Assembly: GCF_011075055.1 (NCBI RefSeq) | Contig: NC_058147.1 | Coordinates: 7,378,001-7,442,000 of the forward strand | Length of the DNA: 64,000 nucleotides | From: Mangifera indica | Lineage: Eukaryota > Streptophyta > Magnoliopsida > Sapindales > Anacardiaceae | Direction: 5' to 3' | Shown here: positions 10,519-24,208 of the stretch, in pieces | Position numbering within the stretch: position 1 is the stretch's first letter | How the letters are laid out: each line of letters begins with the position of its first letter | Notes under the pieces: model-generated | Database searches by the model: none | The model's input: only the letters and a program-made list of their open reading frames with translations | What the model was told of the DNA's origin: nothing | Position numbers and translations under genes: made by a program

Positions 10519-13500
10519 TAGGGTTGGATACAAATTGAGCCAAACCCAAATAGGATTTAACTTGTTTTTGGTTCGTTTTTAGTGAGTTGAGACTCAGGCT
10601 TAGGTTTAAGCTCATGGAGCTCGTTAAATATATGTTCGTGTTTGACTCGTTTCATAATTTTAGTGTTTGGGATCGAGTCTCACTTAACTTTGGTTCATGT
10701 GTTTTAACCTAGCTTCAGGTTTGAATTTCAGGGTCAGCAGGCTGGACTTCAGGCTCGTGTCAAATTTTGGATTATTCATATATACATTGTACAGTATGAA
10801 AAATATATATTGTTGTATAAATAAGAATCTCAAATTCATACATATGTACAGAATATTATCCATCCAAAATATATATTGCATCCCATTAACATCATTCAAT
10901 ATAAAGTTTAGATTTCTCCTCAATATTTGTTTCCAAAGACATAATACAAAATAACAGTAGTTCACATTACACATTAATTGCATAATTTTAGTATATTTAA
11001 AGTTACTTAAACATGAATAAATGGCCAAAATAAAGCTACCTCCTATCAAACCTAAATCAAGCCAATTTCATGTCATAGTTCCATAACTTTCATCCCTCCT
11101 TTCAAACCTCAGTCAAACATCAACAAGCAGTTTCACAAACTATAGTCAATTTATTCCATTCATCACACTTGGAAAATCAATTCAAGAATAAAAATAATAA
11201 CACTAGCATTTTCATTATCCCCAATATAAGTCAATATCCCCAACATTAATTAGATAGAAAATGATATGTCAGAACAATTACATTTAACATCAACAAGATA
11301 ATGAATAAATGTAAAAACAATTATATTATCTGTGCAAAATTCATTCTTACCTGAACGAAAAAATTACATTATCCTCTAATATGTGTCCGTTTAAGTGTCT
11401 ACTATGTCAATCTCAATATTAGCATCAATCTTCAATAAAGCAAAAGGTGTGGTTTATTAACTCAGTTTTTGATATCATAAAATCATTAAGTATATGAACT
11501 TATAAAGTTAAAGTCATACCTGCATTAGTTTTCTTTACCTGATGTTTGGCTTGAATCCAATCACCTCCACATATAAGTATGCTTGCAGTTTTTGGTGCTA
11601 GAAATACCCTATACAGGTCAATTACTCTACCATTAGCACTGAAAGTGCTTTCTGAAGCTACTATAGAGATCGAAATTGCAAGAATTTTAGTTGTCATACA
11701 TGGCCAAACTTTATACTTAGTTTGATTAACAAACCACTAATTAAGTACGTTAAATTTCATCAACTCTGCACTCTCTCAAACTCAAATACATCGGATTTTA
11801 GGTACATTTCCAATTCCAACTTTCCCGAGGCTTCACTTCGACTTTTCTTACGACTCGCATGTTATTGCAACAAAATATCAAAATCATCTATCATTCTATG
11901 TGAAGATATGAATTGAAATGTATTCCTACAATGTTTATTATTAAAATGACATGACTATAAAAAAATCTAAAACTCTATGAGAATTAATATTAATGTATAA
12001 TGAAATTATTAATATATAAAACCTGAGGTAGATTATCCCATATGTGATGTGGGGAAGAGGGATGGGTTCTCTATTAACAAAATTTCCACATACTCATGAT
12101 ATAACTTGTCAACTGTATGGTAGAAGTTATCTAGCTCAAGCTCCACATCATATTCCAGGTATAAAATAGGATAAGCAAACTTTATAAACTCAAATTCATA
12201 CCTATGATAACGAGAAATTAGTTTGTCTCCATATATACTGGATCAACATTAATAAATATTATACCAATAAGCAAGATTATTACCGCGAATCTAGAACAAT
12301 TGCAATCACCATAAGTAGATTAACCTCACCCCAATACTTTTCAAACTTTGACATCATCGATCTAACCATTGAGGCTACAATTGGATTAAATTCTCTATCT
12401 TTTAACGGTTTTTTTATTCTAAAAACCTCCATGAAGAACAAATGGTTGTTAGGTAGTCAATTCCAAATACAATCTTGTTTGCATTGTTAAATTTCTTTAA
12501 AAAATCACAAACAATAGCCAATTTGTTACATTCATCCTCATTTGACAAATATTGCAAGTAGTTTCCTTCCTTAGCTCTATATTGTGGCCAAACTTCCTGA
12601 AAAATCAACGCCACATCAAGCATATTATATGCGTTGTTCCATCTGGTTGGGCAATCCAACACCAATTTCCTTTCTTTAATCCCACAAATATGTGTAGCAC
12701 TTGCAAAGTCTCATTGCCTAACCTCACTAGCACACCCATATTTCACATCGTCCCTTATTTTATTAATAATATCTTGAATCTCAACAATACCATCTTAAAC
12801 AAACATATTGACGATGTGAGTCGTGCACTTAATATGGAATAACAATCCCCCAGAAACTATTGATTTATCCATCTTAAAATATTTCTTCAATGATTTTAAG
12901 CACTTATCATTCATAGATGCATTGTCCATTGTGACACTAAATCCTTATTAACATCGAATTAACAAATTTATCAATCAAGATGTACTAGTAAACAAAATAA
13001 CACATGTTATCAATCAAGATTTTAAGCACTTTACTTTGTGTTAAATACCCCAATCTTTGAAGCAATTGTATAGAGTCTACACAACAGTTTGCCTATTTCT
13101 TGGGGGAGGCACATAGACAAAGCTTGTAATGCTTTTATTTAATGTCCATTCTTGATCCACCCAATGCACAGTGATTATCATATATTCGATATTCTATGCA
13201 TCTGACTTTCATAAATCTTTTGTCACGCTTACCCTTTTTAACTCTTTAAAAAGTTTTTCAATTTTTTGGCTTCGGCTTGTACAACTCAATCACAATAAGA
13301 TTTTACTTGCTTTTGTCAATTCTCTTATATAGCGGTGGTAGAATACTACAAAAATAGTTGAATCCAATATGCTTAACAAAAGAGAATGACAATTCATCAA
13401 TCAAAATCATGTAAGTCAATGCCTCTTGGATCTACATATTGAATCACAAAACTAATTAAGTATTTTAACACAAATTAGCATAAAATTGATGGTAAATAAT

Positions 13501-15932
13501 CAAACAAGTTACTTAAATATTAAATCGTACTATTTCATGATTATATTTTGCGTTTGGTCTCATGGTTGGTGGAGTGAGGGGGCCTAGGCAATTTCCCTCT
13601 GATGGCTAAAACTTTAACAACGTTTGTCATTTCTCAGCACTTTGTTTCCTCATTTCCTTTTTTGTCATGACACATTTGTCTCATATGGTGAGAAAGGTGT
13701 GTTGTTAAATGTGTATTTTATAGCTTCATTTTTTTGTAACAGAACTTATATACAACAAATTGTGACCCCTTATTGTTACAATCATGTTTTCAGGAAAACA
13801 CTCTCGAACAACATATGTCTTTCTTTTCTTGTTGGGTGGGATAACTAGTTAAATAGATGAGCTAAATTTCCTTTTAAACATAAGATCTTCTTGCTCACCA
13901 ACATCTTCATCTTCAATATCATTAGATCTTTTATGATATTCTGTAAAAATCGTCTTTACTTCTGTATCATCGACTGAATCACGCAATTGAAGTTCTTGAA
14001 TTGCTATTTCCTTCCCTTTTAATGACATTGGCAACAGGATTGTGTTTTCTCTGAGTGCAATTAAGTCATAGAAGGAAACCAAACAATTCTTTCGATTTGA
14101 TTTACATAATAAAAAAATAAAATATGTTAGTGGACCAACTAAACATTGTTCTTATATTCACCTATCATGAAATCACATTTGAAAAACATTTAATTAACAT
14201 TTAAACATTGATCTTGTATTCATCTATGATGATACTTTAACATTAATTCTTTCTAATCAATCATCTAACAATTTCAAACATTAAATCAACTAGTGTTGTA
14301 ATTTTATAGCCAATATATATACTTAAAAACTGTAATGAAGGGTTTATCATATAAACTCATTTGCAATATTGCTTTGATATGAATCATGCACAATATTTTT
14401 TCATCAGTACTCACCGGGTTCACTACCTATTAATCAAGGAATTAAAAATAAATACATCATAAAAAAGAGTAATGATAACTAGACTACTCAACTCAAGCTT
14501 AAACCTCAAGCATTTTGGCACCTCAATCTTAATACAATGTAGACGACCTTAATTCTATTAAATATAGCTTATGTTTAGAACACCAAAATTCAATCTCGGT
14601 AACAAAAACCCCTCTTCTATAACATTCATAAGATGTAACTTATTAACCAATAACCATTTCCAAATTCAAACGCTTACAAATAGGCAACATCACATTTGAT
14701 AATAAAAGTATAAATCAACTTCAATAGAAAGAAATTTAATTAAATTGAAACCAAATAACACATCCGGGAGTTAAAATTTATATTAAAAATTTATTTGAAT
14801 ATTTTAAACTAAAACTTCTGCAATTGAAAGAAGTACAAGAGAAGCAATATTCTGAATTTGAATTTTATCTTTTTTGTGGCTAAATGTGGACAAAGGCATA
14901 TGAATTTTTGAACATTCTTTGTTTGAATAGCTTGTATCTTCAAGGCTTTGTACTAAAATTTCCTTGAACAAATGCTTTTCAAAACTCTCAAAACTATATA
15001 TATGGAAAGGACTCATTAAAATATACAAAACATAGGATCATTACAACTCATATCTCATCATCCTAGACATAAAATTAATCCTAAAAGAAGGGGATAGCCA
15101 TCATAATAACTGGATCATAGATTTTGCTTCTTCATTCCTAAAATTTTATTTTATTTTATTTTTAAAGTACTATTGATCTTTCTAAAAGCTTCATCTAGGA
15201 CTTACATATGAATTGTAACCCTTCTATGACTTTAAATCAAGGTTGGTTGAATTCGATCAACAAATGTAAGAGTAGCAGAATGAAATACTCAGAAGCAGTA
15301 GAACCCAATATATAGAAGAATCTCATGTATATGAGCCAAACAAGATGCAGAAAAATATGTAAGTCATACAAGTTGTAGAACCATCGAATACTGACTTTGT
15401 TGATATCACCGAACGATAAATGTTTGCTAGAGAACCACCGAAACAAACATCAAAAGTGGGATGAAGTCGTGAACTAGTGAAAATGCAACAGAAAACATCG
15501 AAGTTGCAGTGGCTAAACGGAGGCACTGTCGACTATCAAAGAGTGACTATGAACAATTGTCTAGTCTAGATGGATTGTGCGACAACGAATGGAGAAACTT
15601 AGGTTTAGTTAACTTTAGGTTGAGTCTTAGGTTTTTTTAAAATTTTATCAAGAGAAGTTTTTGAAAGTGGAACCGACAAACTATGGAAGAAAAGAAAAAG
15701 CATAGACAGCTTGTACGATGTCATTTCTTCCAAAGTTAAAAAAAATTAACCATTTAAGTGAGCCATGATTGGCTTGTGAGCCAAGCTCGACTCACTCAAC
15801 TCATGTTTGGGTTTGGGTTCAGGTTCCTTTTTTGCTTGAAACATAAGCTTGTGTTCGCGCTCGTGTTCGTTTAAGGCAGCTCAATTTGGGCTCGTTTCGA
15901 GCCCAAATAAACTCACTTTGAATCTAACCCGA
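10519..15932 (-). mobile_element. hAT-1: hAT transposon, RICESLEEPER-like, degenerate
   Basis: A 5414-bp element bounded by a perfect 8-bp target-site duplication ATTCACAT (10511-10518 and 15933-15940). Terminal inverted repeats are imperfect: left TAGGGTTGGATACAAATTGAG, right (reverse complement) TCGGGTTAGATTCAAAGTGAG. The interior has pieces of a zf-BED/hAT transposase on the minus strand. GAGCC/GGCTC-rich subterminal repeats near both ends are typical of plant hAT elements. It sits inside flank module M1. The transposase is too broken to be active. Confidence 0.9.
11500..14082 (-). pseudogene. hAT-1 transposase remnants
   Basis: Three open pieces on the minus strand in the order expected of a RICESLEEPER-type transposase. 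14082-13849 is a low-confidence N-terminal part (acidic, DVGEQEDL). 12665-12414 has LDCPTRWNNAYNMLDVAL, the conserved core block LD.PTRWNSTY.ML. 11697-11500 has ILAISISIVASESTFSANGR and then VIDLYRVFLAPKT, the hAT C-terminal dimerisation domain. Stops and frameshifts separate them, so this is a dead transposase. Confidence 0.85.
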
Positions 15933-18186
15933 ATTCACATGACCTAACATTATCTAATATTTAAACCTTCTTTATGTAAATTGAATCAAAGCAACTCTCC
16001 AATATTCTACTATAGCTCATCTATTTTTGGGTTATTTTAGTGTGACCCTTTAAGAAGAAAAACTCATACTTTAGCCCAACTATCCAATGGAACTCATAAC
16101 TGTCATCTCAAATTTTGGGCATGATTCACTTAGTATGACCCAAGTCCTCTAGATGTCATGATGTATCCCTTTTATATGTGACCCATGGGTTTTTTATCAT
16201 GTTAGTAGTGAACATATTCATGATGAATCTACAATTCGTCAATCATTCATATACAAACTAAGATTGACTTCCAGTAAGACATCATGACCACTAAAATAAT
16301 AGTGTCAACAATAGATATGTACTTGTCAACAATATGATTATCATACAATTTGATCTTTTATGAATTGATGTCTCTTTGAGGCTAAGACAATAATTTAATG
16401 TCTACATCATGAAACTCTCAATATGTGTTGACTAATGTTAGTACCAATGATTGGCCAATATTAGATTGAGCAATAATTGAATCCTATAGTGGCCACATAA
16501 ATTCAATGGTCATCGATACCTGTTAATAGGCCTAACAGAGATATCTACTCTTATACCCTAGAGTGATAAATCATATATTGATCCAATATAACTTTTATAC
16601 AATCCTCAGTATGGTCAATCACTATCATTTTAATAATCATTTCTTAATGACTGCATTGGGTTGGAGTCAAACTATATCAATTTTTGTACAAAATGGTCCA
16701 ATGACTCAAGTTGAAGGATCATATATAATATCGTTTGTTAGAGGATGTATTCCATAAACAATAGGTTACGTATCCATATGGAATCCTCTTGGCTGGTTAG
16801 ATCTAGTAAACACGTCTACTCAATATACACTTATATGTTGTACCAGAGTGTCAAACAAACCATTTTGTCACATGAGAGTTATCATTGTTTTTCGATAAGA
16901 TCGTTCAACACTATGATAATCTTAATCGTATTACATTTGTTTGTTGTCAAGTTAATATTAGGATTATGGACATTACTAGCCAGAATGGACAACATATGTG
17001 AACATAAGATATTCATCTAATTTACTTTAGGTAAAAAAAAATCTGATTTATTAACAAAAATATAATTACAATTCTAATACATAGATGTGACAATTGATTT
17101 TAGAGCACTTAAACATTCTCAATCTTCAAATGACATCTTTTCCTAGTTGCTTTCCTAAAAAAGATAGATGCAATTTTCGACCATAAAAATGATCTTCAAT
17201 TTGTACCTTCCTAAATGTGTAATCTATTTCCAAGCTCAAATATCAGTAATTTTTGTCGGGATTTAATCAAATGCAAGCAAATCCTAAATCCTTATGAAGG
17301 TAAAAATATAACAAACAAAAGACTAAACATAACCCCTATACACAAACACAAGCTTTATAGTGGTTTACTCTCCCTAAGAGAGCCATGTCGATTTTTCTGA
17401 AAATACCATAGGAGGCTCTAGCAAGCCTCAGAAATTGGTTCACTCTATACCTCCCTTTAGTGATTCTCACTCTCTAATTGTAATAGTTTCTTTCTATTGT
17501 ATTCCATTTCTAGCTCTAGAATTTAACCTTTTTTATACTTAATATCTGAAATGCTATTCCTAATATTACTCATAATTCATATCTTAATAAGACTTTTATT
17601 TAAATTCCTAAAAAATTATATTTTTATTCTTAATTATATTTTTTAAATAAAAAATTATACATAAAAAAATATTAGAAAAATTATATTCTAATTGGAATAT
17701 TAATTTGAGATGAAATAGTTACACAATTTTGACAAATCTTTCATAGGATTTCTACATATGTGAATGGTTCAAGAAAAAAGTAGAACCTCGGTAAGAGTGA
17801 GAGGGTACAGAGTGGTTTCATTTCGGTTGTGAGTGAGAAAATTGATAACAAACAAATCCTAACCGCAAAATTTTTCTCCATCAAGTGTAAGTGAAATTAG
17901 AATAGGGGAAGATTCTAATTTACATTGAATCAATGTTATATGAATAAGAAGAGAATTTATTTGCGGAACATTTGGCCCAGATCGTAAGTGAAGTATAACA
18001 AATAAAAACCAATGACAAATGGTATTGGTAATGGTTAGATGCAATAAAGAAAGATAAACATGTGGCACATATATCCGAGAATCGAAGTAAAATAAAATCT
18101 TAAAAAGATAGACAGTACAGTAAAAGAAATAGTAACTTATTTACCCTGACTGGAATCAGACGTCGACCAAAATATCCACACATCTG
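15933..18186. repeat. 3' flank module M1, with the last codons of a lost TNL
   Basis: Complete copy of the downstream flank found 3' of A, B and C. At its right end (about 18140-18180, minus strand) it keeps the end of a C-JID exon, reading CGYFGRRLIPVR and then the conserved donor GTAAAT, but no more of the gene. At 18184 it passes abruptly into the next module. It therefore marks the place of a fourth TNL of which about 12 codons remain. Confidence 0.8.
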
Positions 18187-20493
18187 AAAAATGATAACTG
18201 ATATTCCAGATATTTGGGATACATAATAAGCTTATTAGATAAGGTTAACTCGAGATAACGAACATCTGTTCACCCATCATGCACGACCGTTCACATGACA
18301 TAACATTATCTAATATTTAAATATTCTTTATGTAAATTGAATAAAAGCAACTCCTCAATATTCTGCTCTAGCTCATCCATTTTTTGGGTTATTTAAGTGT
18401 GACCTTTTAAGAAGAAAAACTCATACTTTAGTCTTACCATCCCATGAACTCGTAACTGTCATCTCAGATTTTAGGCATGATTCACTTCATACAACCCAAG
18501 ACCTCTACATGCCATGATGTACCTTTTTTGGTATGACCCATAGGCTTTTCATGATATTGGTAATGAACATACTCATGATAAATCTACAATTCGTTAGTCA
18601 TCTATACACAAACTAAGATTGATATTTAGTAAAACATCATGACCACCAAAATGACAATGTCAGCAATAGATATGTACCTGTCAACAATACAATTATCATA
18701 CAATGTGATCTTTTTCTAAACTGATGTCTCTTTGAGGCTGAGACAATAATTTAGTGTCTTCATCAAGAAACTCTTGATATGCATTGACTAATGTTTGTAG
18801 CCATGATCGAACAATATTAGATTGAACAACAATTCAATCTTATTGTGACCACACAAATTGAGTGGTCATTGATACCTGTCAATAAACCTAACAGAAATAT
18901 CTACTCTTATACCCTAGAGTAATGAATCATATATTGATCCAACATAACCTTCATACAATTCTCAATATAGTCAATCACTACTATTTTAATAATCATTTTT
19001 TAATGATTGTGTTGGGTTGGTGTCAAACTATATAAATTGTTGTACAAAATGGTCTAATGATTCAAATTAAAGGATCATATATATTACCATTTGTTAGAGG
19101 ATGTGTTCCTTAAACAATAGGTTGATCATTCATATAAAATCTTTTTAGCTGATTAGATCTAATGAACATGTCTACTCAATATATACCCATATGTTATACT
19201 AGACTGTCAAGCAAACTATCTTTTTACGTGATAGTTATCACTGCTTTTCAATAAAGTCATTCAATGCTATGATAATTTTAACTGTATTACGTTTTTCCGT
19301 TGTTTGGTTAATATTAGGACTATGGAGATTACTAGCTAGAATGGACAACATATGTGAACATAGGATATTCAACTAATTTACTTTAAGTAAAAAACAACCT
19401 GATGAAGAGAATTTTATTTTATTAACAAAAATATGATTACAATTACTAATAGATAGATATGATAATTGGTTTTAGAGCACTTAATCTAACATTCTTAATC
19501 TTCAAATGACATCTTTTCAAGTTGTTTTCCTAAAGGAGGTAGATGCAATTTTCTACCATAAAAATGATCTTCAATTTGCATCTTCCTAAATGTGTAATCT
19601 ATTACCAAGCTCAAATATCAGTAATTTTTGTTAGGATTTAATCTAAATCCCTATGAAGGTAAAAATATAGCAAACAAGAGACTAAACATAACCCCCATGC
19701 ACAAGCACAAGGTTTATAGTGGTTCACTCGCCGTAAGAGAGCCATGTCCATTTTTCTGAAAAAACTACAGGAGGCTCTAGCAGGCCTCACAAATTGGTTC
19801 AATCTAAGCCTCTCTTTAGTGATTCTCACTCTCTAATTGTAACATTTTCTTCTATTGTATTCCATTTCTAACTCTAGAATTTAACCTTTTTTGTACTTAA
19901 TATATGAAATACTATTCCTAATATTACTTATAATTCTTATCTTAATAAGACTCTTAAATTACAAAAAAAAATTATATTTTTATTCTTAATTATATTTTTT
20001 AAATAAAAAATTATACATAAAAAATATTATAAAAATTATATTCTAATTGGAAAATTAATTTGGGTGAAGTTCCACAATTTTTGACAAATCTTTCGTAGGA
20101 TTTCTACTTAGGTGAATGGTACAAGAGAGAATCAGAGCCTCACCAAGAGAGGGAGGATACAGAGTAGTTCATTTTGGTTGTAAGTGAGAAAAATTATAAC
20201 AAACAAATCCTGACACAAATTTTTCCACTATCAAGTGCAAGTGAAATTAGAATAGGGGAAGATTCTAATTTACACTGAATCAATGTTACATGAACAAGAA
20301 GAGAATTTGTTTGTAGAACATTTGGCCCAGATCATAGGTATAACAAACAAAAACCAATGACAAACGGTATTGGTAATGATTAGATGGAATGAAGGAAGAT
20401 AAACATGTCGCACATATATCCGAGAATCGAAGTAAAATAAAATCTTGGAAAGATAGACATCACAGTAAAAGGGAAAAAGAAATGGCAACTTAT
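18187..20493. repeat. 3' flank module M2, directly downstream of TNL-B
   Basis: Second consecutive copy of the module, from gatattccagatatttggga to the end of TNL-B. It aligns with 10430-18130 (minus hAT-1) and 52990-55260. No coding potential beyond the TNL-B terminus. The two modules in direct orientation point to unequal exchange. Confidence 0.8.
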
Positions 20494-20991
20494 TTACCTT
20501 GCACGGTTTATTGTGTTGACCAAAACACTAAATCCACACTCCTTTACGTTGCAGTAGTCTAGTCTTTCAGTAAATGAATTCTGAACAAGAAATCGGATGC
20601 GTATGCCACAGTATCGTTTATCTCTAGGTAAAAGTGGATCATCGAACTTGAAAGCAGGATAAAATCCCAGGAATACGTGATCTGATTCCACATGGTCGGG
20701 TCCAGTACCATTGTCCCAAACACTCCAAGTTCCATGGAAAACTTCTTCTGCACCATCTTCTCTCTCGAGCAACCAGTCCAGGCCAATCTCCAAACCTTGG
20801 TCTTTATTATAGTCTCGAAACTCCACCACAACACAGATAAGAAAAGCACTCAATTCACTACTGCAAAAATTTGGCCGTGGATAACGTACAGAAGAACCTG
20901 TAGCACGCACAGTAAACCATGCTGGAATTTCACTTCCCCGAAAACAGAAATAACTTCTATCAGTTTCTAGAAAAATTTCCTGTCCCAATCC
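20494..20991 (-). CDS. TNL-B exon 5: C-JID domain
   Basis: Acceptor TTTACAG/GGATTG. Shows GLGQEIFLETDRSYFCF, GSEIPAWFTVRATGSSVRY, GTWSVWDNGTGPDHVESDHV. The end differs from A (CGFSVLVNTINRAR). AGG TAA forms a stop across the donor-like AAG/GTAAAT at 20498/20497. Confidence 0.8.
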   Translation of the reverse strand, partial: GLGQEIFLETDRSYFCFRGSEIPAWFTVRATGSSVRYPRPNFCSSELSAFLICVVVEFRDYNKDQGLEIGLDWLLEREDGAEEVFHGTWSVWDNGTGPDHVESDHVFLGFYPAFKFDDPLLPRDKRYCGIRIRFLVQNSFTERLDYCNVKECGFSVLVNTINRAR

Positions 20992-21093
20992 CTGTAAAAA
21001 AATAAATAAATAAATTGAAGTTAACCAGTAATGGAAATTATAAGAAATAAGGAAGAGTGTGGAGACCTTTTAGTTGTTCCCAACCATACATAC

Positions 21094-22044
21094 CCTTGAA
21101 ACTTGACGAATCGCTGAGATTTGAAATTGTCCCATAATTACTCTTGTAATTTCACTGCAGGAATTTTGGTTCAGTTTGAAACAATTGCTGAAGTTAAATC
21201 TTATGCTGTAAGAAAAAACTCTTAGCAGAAAATTTTGTTCTATCAATGATATGCAATTGTTTGCATTTATATTGTCCAATTTGCTTGGAAGCTTTGGCAG
21301 GAATTGAAGCCTCTTGCAATAGCTTACATCAAGATAAGATAATTCAGACAAGTGTTCTATACTTTCTGGAATTCTGTTAAAGAAGTTTCTGCCAAGAAGT
21401 AAACTTTTTAGCGATGATAACTGACCAAGATTGTTCGGCAACTTCACAATACTACAGTTGGTCAGATCTAACTCTTCTAGACATCTTAAATTTAGAATGG
21501 ATGTTGGTACTTCTCTTGTAGCCACCCGCTCTGCTTTAAGCACCCTCAAAGCTTCTAAATTTTCCAATTTATCAGGCAATCCGTCAAGTTTTAAACACCC
21601 TGACAGATTGAGATATTGAAGAGATTTCAACTGGTAGATGTTGCTTGGGAGCCTCCGAAGCAATGAGCAGTCCTTAAGATTTAATATAACTAGTCTGGAT
21701 AAATTCTCTATTGATGAGGGCAAATCCTCGATTGCAGTTTCATCTAAATATATCTCTTTCATGTCCCACGAGGCCTGTGGAAACTGCTTGAGTTTCGAAC
21801 ATCCAGAAAAGATAACTTTTTCGAAAGATGCTACATAAATATCTGTTGGAAGACTCTCAAGGCTTCTGCAGTGCCTTAGATTTAACATTTGAAGCTCGTA
21901 TTTGCAACCGTGAATGGACGAGGAAATCTCATGTAAACTTGTACAACCTTCCAGAACCAAAATTTTAACATTTGGAGTCAATGAGAGATCTTGGCTTCTC
22001 AGACGTTTAGAAAAACTTAGATCAATACGTTTCAAATTAACAAG
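21094..22044 (-). CDS. TNL-B exon 4: leucine-rich repeats
   Basis: 317 open codons, same length as C. LRR blocks such as LPSSIENLSRLVILNLKDCS and LKSLQYLNLSGCLKLDGLP. Differs from C mainly near its end (LIEQNFLLRVFSYSIRFNFS). No stops, despite being downstream of the nonsense codon in exon 2. Confidence 0.88.
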
Positions 22045-22134
22045 CTGTAACACAAAAAGTAACCCAAATTAATTAGCGCTCTGATAATGACAACATAAGA
22101 AGAAAATATCGTAATACAAAAATCACTGCATTAC

Positions 22135-22440
22135 CTGAACACTTGACCGAAGTTGATCAATATGGCTATGAGGCATGTCAAGTGCAACAAGGTTCTTTGA
22201 CAGAAAATTTGGCTGCAATGATTCCGATGGACATCCATACCAACATACGTATCGTAGCTCAGGGGAAATAGAACTAAGCCTAAGCCTGTGGGAAACATAC
22301 ACCTTATTGATATTATCCACTGAGTTATGTAGTTTAAAGAATCTCAGTTGATCCATCACTCCTAAAGAAGAAGGTTGTAAGTATATGTCCTCTGCTTGCT
22401 GAGACATGTCTAAACATATGCCTTCAATTGCATTAGACAT
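22135..22440 (-). CDS. TNL-B exon 3: NB-LRR linker
   Basis: 102 codons, open. Starts MSNAIEGICLDMSQQAEDIY after TATCAG, has LRYVCWYGCPSESL and ends HIDQLRSSVQ. Two codons longer than A and C (HRLRLSSISPEL). It lies downstream of the B nonsense codon, so it is translated only if the stop is bypassed. Confidence 0.85.
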
Positions 22441-22961
22441 CTGATACCATGGAAAGAAAATTTCTTAGCTACAAACTTATTAAGAGTTTATAAGCCCTGA
22501 AAAGTGATAACTGATAGACCAAAACACATTCAATAAAATTATGTGTATAAATAATAATGTGTCATCATATGATTGAATAATTAAAAATTAAAGATAAACC
22601 AACATCCAATCACATGATGACATGTCATTGTCTGTGCATAAAAGTTATGCACATGACACTGCTCAGACACATTTATGCCAACCTAAGAAAAGTCAAAACA
22701 TAATTCTTATACAATAAAACAATATATACACACTCTTGAATATACATTTAAGTATATAGATAATGTACCATCCTGTAATGGGGTAATTCTGAATATGTAA
22801 TAATGTAATACCAATCACATAATGATACATCATCTATGTACCCAATTGTGTTCTAAAAAAATGTATGCACAACATTGCTCATTTTATATAGATGATATTA
22901 TGTTAGATCTAGTATATATAAATGAACAAATCTAACTTTACAAAATGTCTTCAACACTTAC

Positions 22962-24054
22962 CTTGTTTTCCTTCAATACACGATCAATATCTGTATGATT
23001 CCACAAACGACTACGTATACCAAGATTGTTTGGGGATTCTTGTCGAACAATTTCCCTTCCCATATCTTGAAGCAATTTATGCATTGTTACCTTATTATTT
23101 CTTGATACGGTCATGAGACACTTGTCTTTGAGAACACTTACTTGGCTTTCAGGCTCCAAGTAACAAGCATTCAAAAAGTTCATCACAAATTCTATATTCT
23201 CCAACTTAAGGAAACATGCAATATCTAGAAACATATTTCGTTCATCATCACTTAGTCCCTCGTAACAAACTTTTAGTACATCGTGAATATCCTTATGAGG
23301 AATTATTTCTAATCTATTTATTGCACTTTCCCAAATTTGTTTTGACTTACCAAGTAAATGACAACCTAACACTTTTAGAGCTAATGGAACACCTTCAATA
23401 TATTTTACAACCCTTTTTGATAGGTCATCATAATCTTTGTTAGGATTACTTTGCTTAAAAGCATACCAACTAAAAAGCTGGAGAGCTTCATCCTCTGGCA
23501 ACTCCCTCATCTCATATATATATTTGTCATCTACTCCACAACTTCGAAGTATTTGTCTATCTGTAGTTGTTATAATGATTCGACTTCCTAAACCAAAGGA
23601 AAACATATCTTCAACTAAACATTCTATTTGACTCAAAGTTGTCACATCATCAAAAACAATAAGAACTCGTCTTTATCTAAACTTTGTTTTTATTACGTTG
23701 GAATTTATCAACAAACCAGGATGTTTAAAAATAGTTGAAAAAAGTTCTTGCCGCATTGGTTTTAGTCTGTTAGGACTCAATGATTCTTCCCTAATATTTT
23801 CAGCAAAATAAGAACCCTCAAATTGACTTCTTATTTGGTTGAATACACAATTTGCAATAGTTGTCTTACCTATACCAGGCATTCCCCAAATACCTATAGC
23901 ATGGACATTTCTCGATCGAGTGCGCAATAAATCTATAATATGGCAGATGGTTGATTCAACTCCAACCAATTTTTCGCAATTATTAGTCGGGATCATGTTG
24001 TTTAGTGTCACCCAAATATCTTGGACAACTTTATTTGCAAGACTATAATCGAAC
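22962..24054 (-). pseudogene. TNL-B exon 2: NB-ARC with internal stop
   Basis: Acceptor TTGTTAG/G, donor AAG/GTAAGT. P-loop GMPGIGKTT is present. The frame stops at 23675-23673 after TKFR, then resumes with intact RVLIVFDDV, GSRIIITTTDRQ, EGVPLALKVLG, FLDIACF and MHKLLQDMGREIV. Same 1093-nt length as the intact copies, so the break is a substitution and not an indel. Confidence 0.92.
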
Positions 24055-24208
24055 CTAACAAAATTGAAAAACAAAGTGTTATAATGCAATAAATCATTAA
24101 GAGATGGAAGAATCTAACAAAAGTGAAAAACAAAATGTTATATATAATGTGAAAATTAAATTAATCAGTTGACACTACAGGGTACGAAATTAGGGAGTAG
24201 AAAATTAC

